From: Massilibacteroides sp.
GTDB lineage: Bacteria > Bacteroidota > Bacteroidia > Bacteroidales > Tannerellaceae
NCBI RefSeq assembly: GCF_028705895.1
Contig: NZ_JAQWCQ010000040.1
Span: 1 to 32,775 of the forward strand
Direction: 5' to 3'
DNA length: 32,775 bases
How positions within the stretch are numbered: position 1 is the first letter of the stretch; every line of letters begins with the position of its first letter. Position numbers and translations under genes: made by a program. Shown one piece after another: positions 17,123 through 26,400 of this stretch. Under the pieces are notes generated by a model. It saw only the letters and a list, made by a program, of their open reading frames with translations. It ran no database searches and was not told where the DNA came from.

Positions 17123-17200
17123 TGGGGTGAATGATGGGATTCGAACCCACGACCCTTGGAACCACAATCCAATGCTCTAACCAACTGAGCTACAATCACC
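17123..17200 (-). tRNA. tRNA-His(GUG)
   Basis: The cloverleaf is readable on the minus strand: D-arm AGCTCAGTTGGTTAGAGC, anticodon stem-loop TTGGA/TTGTGGT/TCCAA with anticodon GTG, and T-arm GTGGG TTCGAAT CCCAT. The encoded extra G at position -1 (base 17200), typical of tRNA-His, and an encoded CCA (17125-17123) are present. The acceptor stem GTGATTG / CATTCAC has one T.T opposition at pair 5-68. It has its own promoter and terminator. Confidence 0.95.
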
Positions 17201-17238
17201 ATTTAATCTTGCTTTGATACTATCTCTTTAAGACGGTG

Positions 17239-17268
17239 CAAAGATAGATGTTTTATTTAATATTACAA
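17239..17268 (-). promoter_or_regulatory. Promoter for tRNA-His
   Basis: On the minus strand TTG (17268-17266) and TATCTTTG (17246-17239) are 19 nt apart, and the tRNA begins 38 nt downstream. Confidence 0.7.
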
Positions 17269-17292
17269 GTGAAAACAGTAAAAAACAACCTC

Positions 17293-18186
17293 TTATTTGT
17301 AAATTTCTTTTTTCCCTGCAAGTAAAGTATTTCTCATCAAGGAAATGATAGTCATAGGGCCAACTCCTCCGGGTACAGGGGTGATGTAAGAGCACTTGGG
17401 CGCCACTTCATCAAACTTCACATCTCCTGTTAATTTATACCCGCTTTTAGTTTTTGTACTTGGAACACGTGTTGTTCCTACGTCAACAATTACAACTCCG
17501 TCTTTTACCATATCTGCTTTCACAAATTCCGGAACGCCAAGTGCGGCTATTATAATATCTGCACTAAGACACATCTCTTTCAGGTTCTTCGAACGGCTAT
17601 GACAGACAGTCACAGTACAATCACCAGGATAGGCTTTTTGCATCATCAGACTTGCCATGGGCTTTCCTACAATGTTGCTTCTGCCCAAAACGACACAATG
17701 CTTTCCTCTTGTTTCAATTTCGTATCTTTTGAGTAGTTCAAGTATTCCGGCAGGGGTTGCAGACACAAAACAAGGTAGTCCTATAGACATACGACCTACA
17801 TTTATAGGATGGAAGCCATCCACATCTTTGCGATAGTCAATCGCTTCAATAATTTTCTGTTCAGAGATGTGTTTTGGAAGAGGTAACTGTACGATAAAAC
17901 CATCGACATCCTTGTCCATGTTTAATTCGTTTACCTTCTGAAACAACTCTTCTTCGGTTACGTTATCTTCATACCGAATCAGACTGGATTTAAATCCTAC
18001 CGCTTCGCAAGTTTTTACCTTGTTGGCTACATAGGTTTCGCTTCCTCCATCATGTCCGACTAATATGGCTGCCAAATGGGGGATTTTACCACCTTTTGCT
18101 TTTATCTCTTCTACTTCTGCTGCAATTTCAGCTTTCATTGTGGCGGAAACAGCCTTTCCATCTAATAATTGCATTTGTCTATCCAT
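17293..18186 (-). CDS. folD: Bifunctional methylene-THF dehydrogenase/cyclohydrolase FolD
   Basis: 297 aa. Interconverts 5,10-methylene-, methenyl- and 10-formyl-tetrahydrofolate. The catalytic Tyr52 and Lys56 (TYVANKVK) match E. coli Tyr50/Lys54. Other landmarks are [19 protein letters not shown], the NADP-loop GRSNIVGKP and the late [10 protein letters not shown]. An alternative start 4 codons in (MQLLDGK) is equally possible. It begins 21 nt after ffh and is probably read from the ffh promoter. Confidence 0.97.
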   Translation of the reverse strand: MDRQMQLLDGKAVSATMKAEIAAEVEEIKAKGGKIPHLAAILVGHDGGSETYVANKVKTCEAVGFKSSLIRYEDNVTEEELFQKVNELNMDKDVDGFIVQLPLPKHISEQKIIEAIDYRKDVDGFHPINVGRMSIGLPCFVSATPAGILELLKRYEIETRGKHCVVLGRSNIVGKPMASLMMQKAYPGDCTVTVCHSRSKNLKEMCLSADIIIAALGVPEFVKADMVKDGVVIVDVGTTRVPSTKTKSGYKLTGDVKFDEVAPKCSYITPVPGGVGPMTIISLMRNTLLAGKKEIYK

Positions 18187-18207
18187 ATTGAGTACTTTTT
18201 AGTTGGT

Positions 18208-19536
18208 CTATCTTTTGAAATTAGGGAGTTTTCTACCTGCTCCCGGTTTTGCATTCGTTAGCATGCGCATCATTTTACGAGTTTCATCAAACTGTTTGAT
18301 TAGTCTGTTAACTTCTTGCACATTCGTGCCGCTTCCTTTGGCAATACGTTGACGGCGCGAACCATTTAAAATCGCCGGATTAGAACGTTCTGACGGAGTC
18401 ATTGAGTATATAATCGCTTCAATGCTTTTAAAAGCGTTATCGTCTATATCCACATTTTTCAATGCTTTCCCAACTCCCGGTATCATAGCGGCCAGATCTT
18501 TTAAATTACCCATTTTCTTGATTTGCTGAATCTGAGCAATGAAATCGTTAAAATCAAATTGATTTTTTGCAATTTTCTTTTGAAGACGTTTTGCTTCCTC
18601 TTCGTCGTATTGTTCCTGAGCGCGTTCTACCAAAGAGATTATATCACCCATACCCAAAATACGGTCGGCCATACGTCCCGGATGAAAAATGTCTAATGCG
18701 TCCATTTTCTCACCCGTACCCACAAATTTGATTGGCTTAGTTACCACTGTCCGGATAGAAAGAGCAGCACCACCGCGTGTGTCACCATCTAATTTGGTGA
18801 GAACAACTCCATCAAAGTCAAGCCGATCATTAAACTCTTTAGCTGTATTAACTGCGTCTTGCCCTGTCATGGCATCTACAACGAACAGTGTTTCGGAAGG
18901 TTCGATAGCCTTTTTTATCGCAGCAATTTCCTGCATCATGTGTTCATCGATGGCTAAACGTCCGGCTGTATCGACGATTACTAAATCGTTTCCATTGGCC
19001 TTAGCTTCCTTTATTGCGTTGAGGGCAATTTCAACCGGATTCTTACTTTCAGGTTCGGAATAAACAGGTACGCCTATCTGTTCTCCTAATATGCGAAGCT
19101 GCTCTATTGCAGCAGGACGATATACGTCACAAGCAACTAAAAGAGGTTTCTTTCCTTTTTTAGTCTTCAGCATATTGGCTAATTTTCCGGTGAAAGTTGT
19201 TTTCCCTGAACCTTGCAAACCGGACATCAGGATAATTGCCGGTGAACCTGTCGTGTTGATTTCGATAGCCGTTCCCCCCATTAATTCGGCTAATTCATCG
19301 TGTACGATCTTAACCATTAATTGTCCGGGCTTTACAGAAGTCAGAACATTCTGACCAAGCGCTTTCTCTTTTACCGTATCAGTAAACTGCTTTGCCACTT
19401 TATAATTAACGTCAGCATCCAATAAGGCTCTACGTACATCTTTAAGTGTTTCTGCAACATTGATTTCCGTTATTCTGCCTTCACCTTTAAGCAATTTAAA
19501 AGACCTATCTAATCTTTCACTTAGATTCTCAAACAT
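18208..19536 (-). CDS. ffh: Signal recognition particle GTPase Ffh
   Basis: 442 aa. The N domain covers ~1-90. The G domain has the P-loop GLQGSGKTT (106-114), DTAGRL (G3) and TKLDGDTRGG (G4). The methionine-rich M domain from ~300 contains the RNA-binding GSGT motif (RIAKGSGTN) and ends in a basic tail. It binds 4.5S RNA and signal sequences and delivers ribosomes to FtsY; neither the RNA gene nor ftsY is in the window. First gene of an ffh-folD unit. Confidence 0.97.
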   Translation of the reverse strand: MFENLSERLDRSFKLLKGEGRITEINVAETLKDVRRALLDADVNYKVAKQFTDTVKEKALGQNVLTSVKPGQLMVKIVHDELAELMGGTAIEINTTGSPAIILMSGLQGSGKTTFTGKLANMLKTKKGKKPLLVACDVYRPAAIEQLRILGEQIGVPVYSEPESKNPVEIALNAIKEAKANGNDLVIVDTAGRLAIDEHMMQEIAAIKKAIEPSETLFVVDAMTGQDAVNTAKEFNDRLDFDGVVLTKLDGDTRGGAALSIRTVVTKPIKFVGTGEKMDALDIFHPGRMADRILGMGDIISLVERAQEQYDEEEAKRLQKKIAKNQFDFNDFIAQIQQIKKMGNLKDLAAMIPGVGKALKNVDIDDNAFKSIEAIIYSMTPSERSNPAILNGSRRQRIAKGSGTNVQEVNRLIKQFDETRKMMRMLTNAKPGAGRKLPNFKR

Positions 19537-19583
19537 AATTTCTTTTATCTAATTTATTTAACTATCTGAATAATAATGGGACA

Positions 19584-19591
19584 CAAAGTTA
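19584..19591 (-). promoter_or_regulatory. -7 box for ffh-folD
   Basis: The minus strand reads TAACTTTG, 47 nt upstream of the ffh ATG, between ffh and the MATE gene stop. No convincing -33 element is seen. Confidence 0.5.
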
Positions 19592-19607
19592 AGAAAAAGG
19601 ATGTAAA

Positions 19608-20930
19608 CTATATCCTTTTATTTTGCCATTTCGCCTTTTTCAAATAAAGAGTACTCAATATGAAAAGTCCCGAAAAATAAACAAATTCAGTTGTAAAGCA
19701 TATCTCAACAGGCATACGTAAATGTACGGCGATAAAGTACAGATAAACAAGGTAGAATGAGAGCGTGATCAACTCCAGAACTAATGCAGAGCGCGTATTA
19801 CCTGTGCCTGAAACACCGCTAAACGTGATACTACCTATTGAACAGACTAACATCGCTGCTGAAATAACATACAATGCAGGTATAGAGTCCGCGATTAATG
19901 TTGAGTCATTGGTATAAATAGACACCAATGACCGGGGTATCAGACAAACAATAGCTGAAAGTGCCGCCATGAAGACAAACGATACACCGGCAATTTTTTT
20001 GATGATACGTATAACCTGATCAGTATGGCCGGCACCAATCGAATTGCTCACGAATGTATTTGTTGTTGTTGATAAGGCATTAATAGGAATAAATAAAACC
20101 ATATAGATACTACGAACAATATTTGCAACGGCAAGTTCATGTTGTCCGATTCTTTCTACAGCTACGAAAAACATAAACCAAGTGGTCATGGATATAAAAT
20201 ATTGAACCATCGTAAAGATAGAAATACTGAGAACTCTTTTTAATAGTCCGAAATCGAATATAACGATTTTGTTTAATCCATATTTTTTGAGGTTTACATT
20301 ATAATATGTATAAGTTACAAAAAATAGAATGGAGACAATCTCTGAAACGACTGAACCAATAGCGGCTCCTTTAATACCCATTTCCGGCATTCCCCATTTA
20401 CCGAATATCAGAATGTAATCCAGTATCACGTTTGTTATAGCCATTATTATAGCATTAATCGTGAGGATTTTTGTACGTGTTATTCCAACATACAATGCCC
20501 TGAACATGACATTCATAAAGGAGAAGAAAAAGCCAAAAACGCGTATATCGAGAAAATCAACTGTCTTCTTTAATAAGGGCTCAGACGAGATCACCATACC
20601 CATTAAATTTTCGGTGAAAAGTCTGGATAAAATAAAAAGAACGGATGCAAGTCCAAGCAAAAAAAAGACACCTTGAGTCATTACCGGGCCGATCTGCTCG
20701 TAATTCTTTTCTCCATTTCTGCGCGCCATCACAATCTGCGACCCTGTGCTAAATCCAAAAGCTATGGTAAACGCACAGATGTAAAAAAGCCCTCCCATGG
20801 CGGAAGCTCCTAACTCAACTTCTCCTACATGTCCTAAGAAAGCAGTATTGGTAACGTTGATTATGTTTTGCGCAAGTAAACTTAAAAAAATAGGATAACT
20901 AACTGTTCCTATTTGCTTGTAGCTGTACAT
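19608..20930 (-). CDS. MATE-family multidrug/metabolite exporter
   Basis: 440 aa, about 12 membrane helices in two homologous six-helix halves, the MATE architecture. Typical features include TAFLGHVGEVELGASAMG in helices 1-2 and GAAIGSVVSEI between helices 5 and 6, with NALSTTTNTFVSNSIGAG in the second half. It exports small cationic compounds in exchange for Na+ or H+; the substrate is unknown. A single gene with its own -7 box, on the same strand as but downstream of pfp, whose terminator separates them. Confidence 0.92.
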   Translation of the reverse strand: MYSYKQIGTVSYPIFLSLLAQNIINVTNTAFLGHVGEVELGASAMGGLFYICAFTIAFGFSTGSQIVMARRNGEKNYEQIGPVMTQGVFFLLGLASVLFILSRLFTENLMGMVISSEPLLKKTVDFLDIRVFGFFFSFMNVMFRALYVGITRTKILTINAIIMAITNVILDYILIFGKWGMPEMGIKGAAIGSVVSEIVSILFFVTYTYYNVNLKKYGLNKIVIFDFGLLKRVLSISIFTMVQYFISMTTWFMFFVAVERIGQHELAVANIVRSIYMVLFIPINALSTTTNTFVSNSIGAGHTDQVIRIIKKIAGVSFVFMAALSAIVCLIPRSLVSIYTNDSTLIADSIPALYVISAAMLVCSIGSITFSGVSGTGNTRSALVLELITLSFYLVYLYFIAVHLRMPVEICFTTEFVYFSGLFILSTLYLKKAKWQNKRI

Positions 20931-20949
20931 GAAATACTTTTTAGTGGCG

Positions 20950-20957
20950 CAAAGATA
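20950..20957 (-). promoter_or_regulatory. -7 box for the MATE gene
   Basis: The minus strand reads TATCTTTG, an exact match to the phylum consensus, 19 nt upstream of the ATG at 20930. Confidence 0.5.
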
Positions 20958-21024
20958 CGATTTTTTTCTCTTGGTAAGTTTTAAATATACGTTACGGGTT
21001 TATACTACATCTATTTATAAAATA

Positions 21025-21058
21025 AGGGTGCGCCCAAAACTTTGTTTAGACACACCCT
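21025..21058 (-). terminator. Terminator of the PPi-phosphofructokinase gene
   Basis: On the minus strand AGGGTGTG (21058-21051) pairs with CGCACCCT (21032-21025), with one U.G pair and an 18-nt loop, followed by TTATTTTAT. It lies 25 nt after the stop at 21084. Confidence 0.65.
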
Positions 21059-21083
21059 CTCTTTTTTGATTCGTTTATATCGA

Positions 21084-22730
21084 TTATTTACCCTGTTCCA
21101 ACAATAAGGTTTTTGTTGGTTGGTCACATACTTCAGTTGGGCCGAAGTATTGAATAGGGCCCGGATAAACATAATCTGTCTTTTTAGCCCATTCATCACG
21201 TTTTGCAACAAAAGCTTTGAACGGAGCTCCGTCTAATTTAACTAATGCCTTTTGAATAACAGGTTTCATTTCACCATGACGTCTTTCCATATTCATCATC
21301 ATAGTAACAGGGATACCACCCGCAATCCACTTGTCAGCCGACGCTGTTGTGTTACGTACAGAAGACATATAACCGGTCTTTCCGGCAGCGATAAGGCAAG
21401 AAGCCGTATAGCCTAAAGAATAACAGTAATCTGCATCATAGTTTGAAGGAGCAGCACAACGACCTTCATATCCGAAGAAGTGAACCTGTGTAGCAAATTT
21501 GCCAACAAACTTTCCTTCTTTCTTCCATTGAGCCAGCTTGGTTCCAACCATTTCTGCCAATAACTTTTCAGTTTCAATTAATGAAACCTGTACATTTCCG
21601 TGCGGGTCACGATCTAATGTAAGCTGACGGGCAACGCCTTCAGGAAGACTTGCATAAAGAGCGGAATTTTCTTTTGTCAATTTGCTGACAATATAATTAC
21701 GTTGTTCAGAACGTTTGATCAGTTTGAATTCCGCTTCATTCTTAGCTAAGAAATCATTAAGCTCTGCAATCAGTTTTTTCATTGCAGGGATAAATTCGAT
21801 CAACCCTTCAGGGATAAGCACTGTTCCGAAGTTATTTCCATCAGCCGCACGTTGAGCTACAACAGTGGCTATTTGAGTTACTACATCATCTAAAGAAAGA
21901 TTTTTAGCTTCAACCTCTTCTGAAATGATACATACGTTCGGGTGAGTCTGCAATGCGCATTCTAATGCAATATGAGAAGCAGAACGCCCCATTAATTTGA
22001 TGAAGTGCCAATATTTACGAGCAGAGTTACAATCGCGTTGAATGTTTCCGATAACTTCAGAGTAAACTTTACAAGCAGTATCAAAACCAAACGATGTTTC
22101 GATCTGTTCGTTTTTCAGGTCGCCGTCAATCGTCTTCGGGCAGCCGATAACCTGAACACCGGCATTATTAGCTTTATAATACTCAGCTAAAACGCAGGCA
22201 TTGGTGTTTGAATCGTCCCCACCGATGATAACAAGTGCTTTAATCTCTAATTGTTTTAAGATTTCAAGCCCTTTATCGAATTGAGCTGTTTCTTCCAGCT
22301 TGGTACGTCCTGATCCGATCATGTCGAAACCACCCGTATTACGATATTCATCAATAATATCAGCTGTAAGTTCCATATATTTATGATCAACCAAACCGCC
22401 CGGACCCAGAATAAATCCAAATAGACGAGAATCTTTATTGATTGCTTTTACTCCGTCAAAAAGACCGGCAATTACGTTGTGACCGCCTGGAGCCTGTCCT
22501 CCGGATAGGATTACACCCACATTGATTGCGGGGTAAGAAACCGCTTCTTTTGCCTTTTCAAACGTGATAATAGGCATTCCGTAGGTGTTAGGAAATAATT
22601 TTTTGATTTCATCCTGGTCTGCTACAGATTGCGTATAAGCTCCGTCAACTGCCGTTACCTGACCTTTTAAAGCAGCCGGTACTTTGGGTTGGTAAGCTGC
22701 TCTTGCGATTTGTAATGCACTTTTTGTCAT
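21084..22730 (-). CDS. pfp: Pyrophosphate-dependent 6-phosphofructokinase (long, beta-type)
   Basis: 548 aa, the long PFP class found in Bacteroidota, plants (beta subunit) and spirochaetes. Phosphorylates fructose-6-phosphate with PPi, reversibly, in glycolysis. The phosphate-donor loop is GGQAPGGHN (78-84 region). Donor specificity is set by Asp173 in GGDDSN (170-175), where ATP enzymes have Gly, and Lys199 in PKTIDGD (198-204); both point to PPi. GRSASHIALE is the substrate loop. A single gene with a hairpin terminator; its start faces the repeat-rich intergenic region before ileS. Confidence 0.95.
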   Translation of the reverse strand: MTKSALQIARAAYQPKVPAALKGQVTAVDGAYTQSVADQDEIKKLFPNTYGMPIITFEKAKEAVSYPAINVGVILSGGQAPGGHNVIAGLFDGVKAINKDSRLFGFILGPGGLVDHKYMELTADIIDEYRNTGGFDMIGSGRTKLEETAQFDKGLEILKQLEIKALVIIGGDDSNTNACVLAEYYKANNAGVQVIGCPKTIDGDLKNEQIETSFGFDTACKVYSEVIGNIQRDCNSARKYWHFIKLMGRSASHIALECALQTHPNVCIISEEVEAKNLSLDDVVTQIATVVAQRAADGNNFGTVLIPEGLIEFIPAMKKLIAELNDFLAKNEAEFKLIKRSEQRNYIVSKLTKENSALYASLPEGVARQLTLDRDPHGNVQVSLIETEKLLAEMVGTKLAQWKKEGKFVGKFATQVHFFGYEGRCAAPSNYDADYCYSLGYTASCLIAAGKTGYMSSVRNTTASADKWIAGGIPVTMMMNMERRHGEMKPVIQKALVKLDGAPFKAFVAKRDEWAKKTDYVYPGPIQYFGPTEVCDQPTKTLLLEQGK

Positions 22731-22808
22731 TTCTTAATTCGATTATATTTTGGAAATTATTGAATACGAGTATTTTCTAAAAGCCCTGCAAATATCGTTT
22801 TTTTTCTC

Positions 22809-22816
22809 CAAATATA
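22809..22816 (-). promoter_or_regulatory. Possible -7 box for pfp
   Basis: The minus strand reads TATATTTG (TAnnTTTG), 78 nt upstream of the pfp ATG. No matching -33 element was found. Confidence 0.35.
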
Positions 22817-22947
22817 AAAGTCTCCCGGCCACTCCTGTAAATAGATGAAGTCTTGAATAAATAGAACCTCAGGTATTAAGAAAAAATAACAAATAGGGGA
22901 GGTGACCAAGTCTTATAAAATGCCGGCTTTTCAGGACACAAAAAAGC

Positions 22948-23195
22948 CCCATTGACGGAATAAATATATACTGATTTAATCCGTCAACCGACCGTTTTTT
23001 TTACTTGTTGAAAATCAAGGTAAAAATAAACGAAAAAATATAAAGGATATTTTTCCAAAAATAAAGGACATAATTGCAAAAATATCCTTTATATTTTTTT
23101 ATTTATTCTAATGAATAGAATTCTTCTCAAAAGTATATTCAGAAACACACATAATAGCTCCTTTACATATTAATAAAAATACTTCCGTCAATGGG
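22948..23195. repeat. 248-bp AT-rich segment bounded by 13-nt inverted repeats (MITE-like)
   Basis: A perfect 13-nt inverted repeat, CCCATTGACGGAA at 22948-22960 and its complement at 23183-23195, encloses a noncoding segment. The core octamer TTGACGGA occurs a third time, inverted, at 22980-22987, so the left end also folds on itself (14-nt arms 22952-22965 and 22974-22987, one mismatch). A 22-bp perfect palindrome lies in the middle. No ORF, no clear target-site duplication and no recognisable transposase are visible. Confidence 0.5.
23033..23099. repeat. Perfect 22-bp inverted repeat with 23-nt loop
   Basis: The arms 23033-23054 and 23078-23099 are exactly complementary (AAAAAATATAAAGGATATTT-type arm). 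The loop contains a third partial copy (ATAAAGGACAT). The T-run following the right arm could make it a terminator in either direction, but no gene ends here: it lies between the divergent pfp and ileS genes. Confidence 0.8.
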
Positions 23196-23437
23196 TAATA
23201 TTGAGTATGTTCTTTTTCTAAAAATACGCTAATTGTGTTAATGTAAATTAAGATAAGTGGCTGGTATTAGAGATAAAACTTAACATTTGGTGACAAATGA
23301 GTATAAAACGAGCAGTAAAAAAAATATGTAAAGAACGATGCCCGACAATAATAAATGGAGATTTAAATCGGTTGTCTGTTAAGAATAAAAACCGTAAATT
23401 CGCACCAATTTTTAAGAGCAAGACAAATACGATAAAA

Positions 23438-26400
23438 ATGAGTAAGAAATTTGCCGAATATTCGAAATTTGATTTATCGAACGTAAACAAAGAAGTGTTG
23501 AAGAAATGGCAGGAAGGTGATATCTTCCACAAAAGCCTTGAAATACGCGAAGGGCAGCCTTCATTTGTGTTTTATGAAGGACCTCCTTCTGCAAATGGGA
23601 TGCCGGGTATTCATCATGTGATTGCCCGTTCGATTAAAGATATTTTCTGCCGCTACAAAACAATGAAAGGTTTTCAGGTAAAGCGAAAAGCGGGTTGGGA
23701 TACGCACGGCCTTCCGGTAGAACTGGGTGTAGAAAAGGCTTTGGGTATTACGAAGGAAGATATTGGCAAAAAGATTAGTGTGGCTGAATATAATGCAGCA
23801 TGTCGTAAGGATGTGATGAAATATACCCGTGAATGGGAGGATCTGACACAGAAAATGGGCTATTGGGTGGATATGGATGATCCTTATATTACTTATGACA
23901 ATCGCTATATCGAAACGCTCTGGTATTTACTGAAAGAACTTTACAAACAGGATTTCTTATATAAAGGATATACGATACAGCCCTATTCTCCGGCTGCGGG
24001 AACAGGATTAAGTACGCACGAACTGAATCAGCCGGGATGTTATCGCGATGTGAAAGATACAACGTGTACGGCTCAGTTCCGAATCATTGATCCGAAACAG
24101 GAGATGACGGGATTTGGAGATGCCTATTTCTTAGCCTGGACAACAACTCCCTGGACATTGCCTTCAAATACGGCTTTATGCGTCGGTCCGAATATTACAT
24201 ACGTAGCTGTTCAATCATATAATCCTTATACAGGCTTACCGATGACGGCTGTTCTGGCTCGTAACCTGTTGGATGCTTATTTTAATCCGAAGGCGGCAGA
24301 CTTGTCTCTTGACGATTATAAGCAGGGAGATAAGCTGATTCCGTTTAAAGTAGTTGGAGAGTGGCAGGGTTCTGAACTGGCCGGAATGAAATACGAACAG
24401 TTGATACCCTGGATTGATCCGGGTGAAGGAGCATTCCGTGTCATTACCGGCGATTTTGTTACTACGGAAGACGGTACGGGAATCGTACATATTGCACCTA
24501 CATTTGGTGCGGACGATGATCGTGTTGCTAAAGCAAATGGAGTGCCTCCTTTGATGATGATTGATGTGGATGGGAATAAACGTCCGATGGTTGATCTAAC
24601 CGGAAAGTATTATCTTCTGAAAGACCTGGATCCTGCTTTTTGTAAAGCTTCGGTTGATATACCTCTGTATGGTGATTTTTCAGGTCGTTTTGTGAAGAAC
24701 GCATACGATCCTGCTTTAACGGATGCGGATGAAACCTTGGATATAAGCATCTGTATGATGCTTAAACAGCAGAATCTGGTGTACAAGATTGAAAAACATG
24801 TGCACAATTATCCGCATTGCTGGCGTACGGACAAGCCTGTGCTTTACTATCCGTTGGATAGTTGGTTTATCAGAACTACGGCATGTCGTGAGCGTATGAT
24901 TGAATTGAATAATACAATCAACTGGAAACCGCAAAGTACCGGAACCGGCCGTTTTGGTAAATGGTTGGAAAACCTGCAGGACTGGAACTTGAGTCGTAGC
25001 CGCTATTGGGGCACACCGCTTCCGATCTGGCGAACGGAAGATGGGGTAGAAGAAAAATGTATCGGTTCTGTTGAAGAATTATATAATGAAATAGAAAAAT
25101 CGGTTAAAGCCGGACTAATGGAGTCAAATCCATATAAGGGATTTAAACCGGGCACTTATACTCAGGAAAATTACGATAAGATTGATCTTCATCGTCCTTA
25201 TGTAGATGATATTATACTTACTTCTGATACGGGCAAACCGATGAAACGTGAAACTGACCTGATTGATGTTTGGTTTGATTCAGGGGCTATGCCTTATGCT
25301 CAGATACACTATCCGTTTGAAAATAAAGAGTTGTTAGATAATGGAACCGTATTCCCGGCCGATTTTATTGCGGAGGGGGTAGATCAAACGCGTGGTTGGT
25401 TCTTTACGCTTCATGCGATTGCAACGATGATATTTGATAGCGTTTCTTATAAAACGGTTGTTTCAAACGGTTTGGTTCTTGACAAGAACGGAAACAAGAT
25501 GTCTAAACGTTTAGGAAATGCGATTGATCCGTTTGCTACAATAGAACAACACGGTTCGGATCCTTTGCGTTGGTACATGATTACGAATGCTTCTCCGTGG
25601 GATAATATCAAATTTGATGTGGAAGGAATGGAAGAAGTTCGTCGTAAGTTCTTCGGTACCTTATATAATACATATTCGTTCTTCTCGCTGTATGCGAATG
25701 TGGACAATTTTACTTATGCGGAGGAAGACGTTGAATTTAGTAAACGTCCGGAGATCGATCGTTGGATCTTATCACTCTTGAACACATTGGTGAAAGATGT
25801 GGATGGTTTTTATGATACTTATGAGCCGACTCGTGCAGGACGTGCTATCTCTGACTTCGTGAATGATAATTTAAGTAACTGGTACGTTCGTTTGAACCGT
25901 CGCCGTTTCTGGGGAGGCGGAATGACATTGGATAAACTGTCTGCTTATCAGACGTTATATACTTGTTTGGAAACAGTAGCCAAATTAATGGCTCCGATTG
26001 CTCCGTTCTATGCTGATCAATTGTTCTCGGATCTGGTGGCTGTGACTAAACGTGAGGTGGTTGAGTCGGTTCACTTGTCCGACTTCCCTAAATACAATGA
26101 GGCGCTGATCAATAAACCATTAGAGGAACAGATGAAGATCGCTCAGGATATTTCATCCATGATTCTGGCTTTAAGACGTAAGGTAAACATCAAAGTTCGT
26201 CAGCCGTTACAAACAATCATGGTGCCTGTCGTGGATCAACATCAGCAAGAAAGTATTGAAGCTGTAAAGGCGCTGATTCTGGGTGAAGTGAATGTGAAAG
26301 ACCTGAATTTCGTAGATAATACTGCCGGTATTTTAGTGAAGAAAGTTAAACCGGACTTCAAGAAGTTGGGACCGCGTTACGGTAAGATTATGAAGCAACT

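Larger units (their letters stand above)
22731..23437. other. Divergent intergenic region between pfp and ileS
   Basis: About 0.7 kb without a recognisable gene. It holds a possible pfp -7 box, the inverted repeats listed separately, and a T8 run at 22995-23002 after the left hairpin. No T-box core (a GGUNCCGCG-like antiterminator) is seen upstream of ileS, and no convincing ileS promoter was found. The ileS frame is open for 47 codons upstream of the chosen start, from 23297. Confidence 0.6.

Noticed and set aside
21011-21211. 66-codon minus-strand frame overlapping the end of pfp
   Set aside because: A different frame of a real gene that runs through its terminator; no supporting motif.
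23297-23437. In-frame 47-codon extension of ileS with four AUA isoleucine codons, considered as a leader/attenuation peptide
   Set aside because: It is continuous with ileS, has no stop, and no paired antiterminator/terminator structure is visible between it and the MSKKF start.
22731-23437. T-box riboswitch upstream of ileS
   Set aside because: No T-box core sequence or specifier-loop arrangement could be found, and T-boxes are not typical of this phylum.
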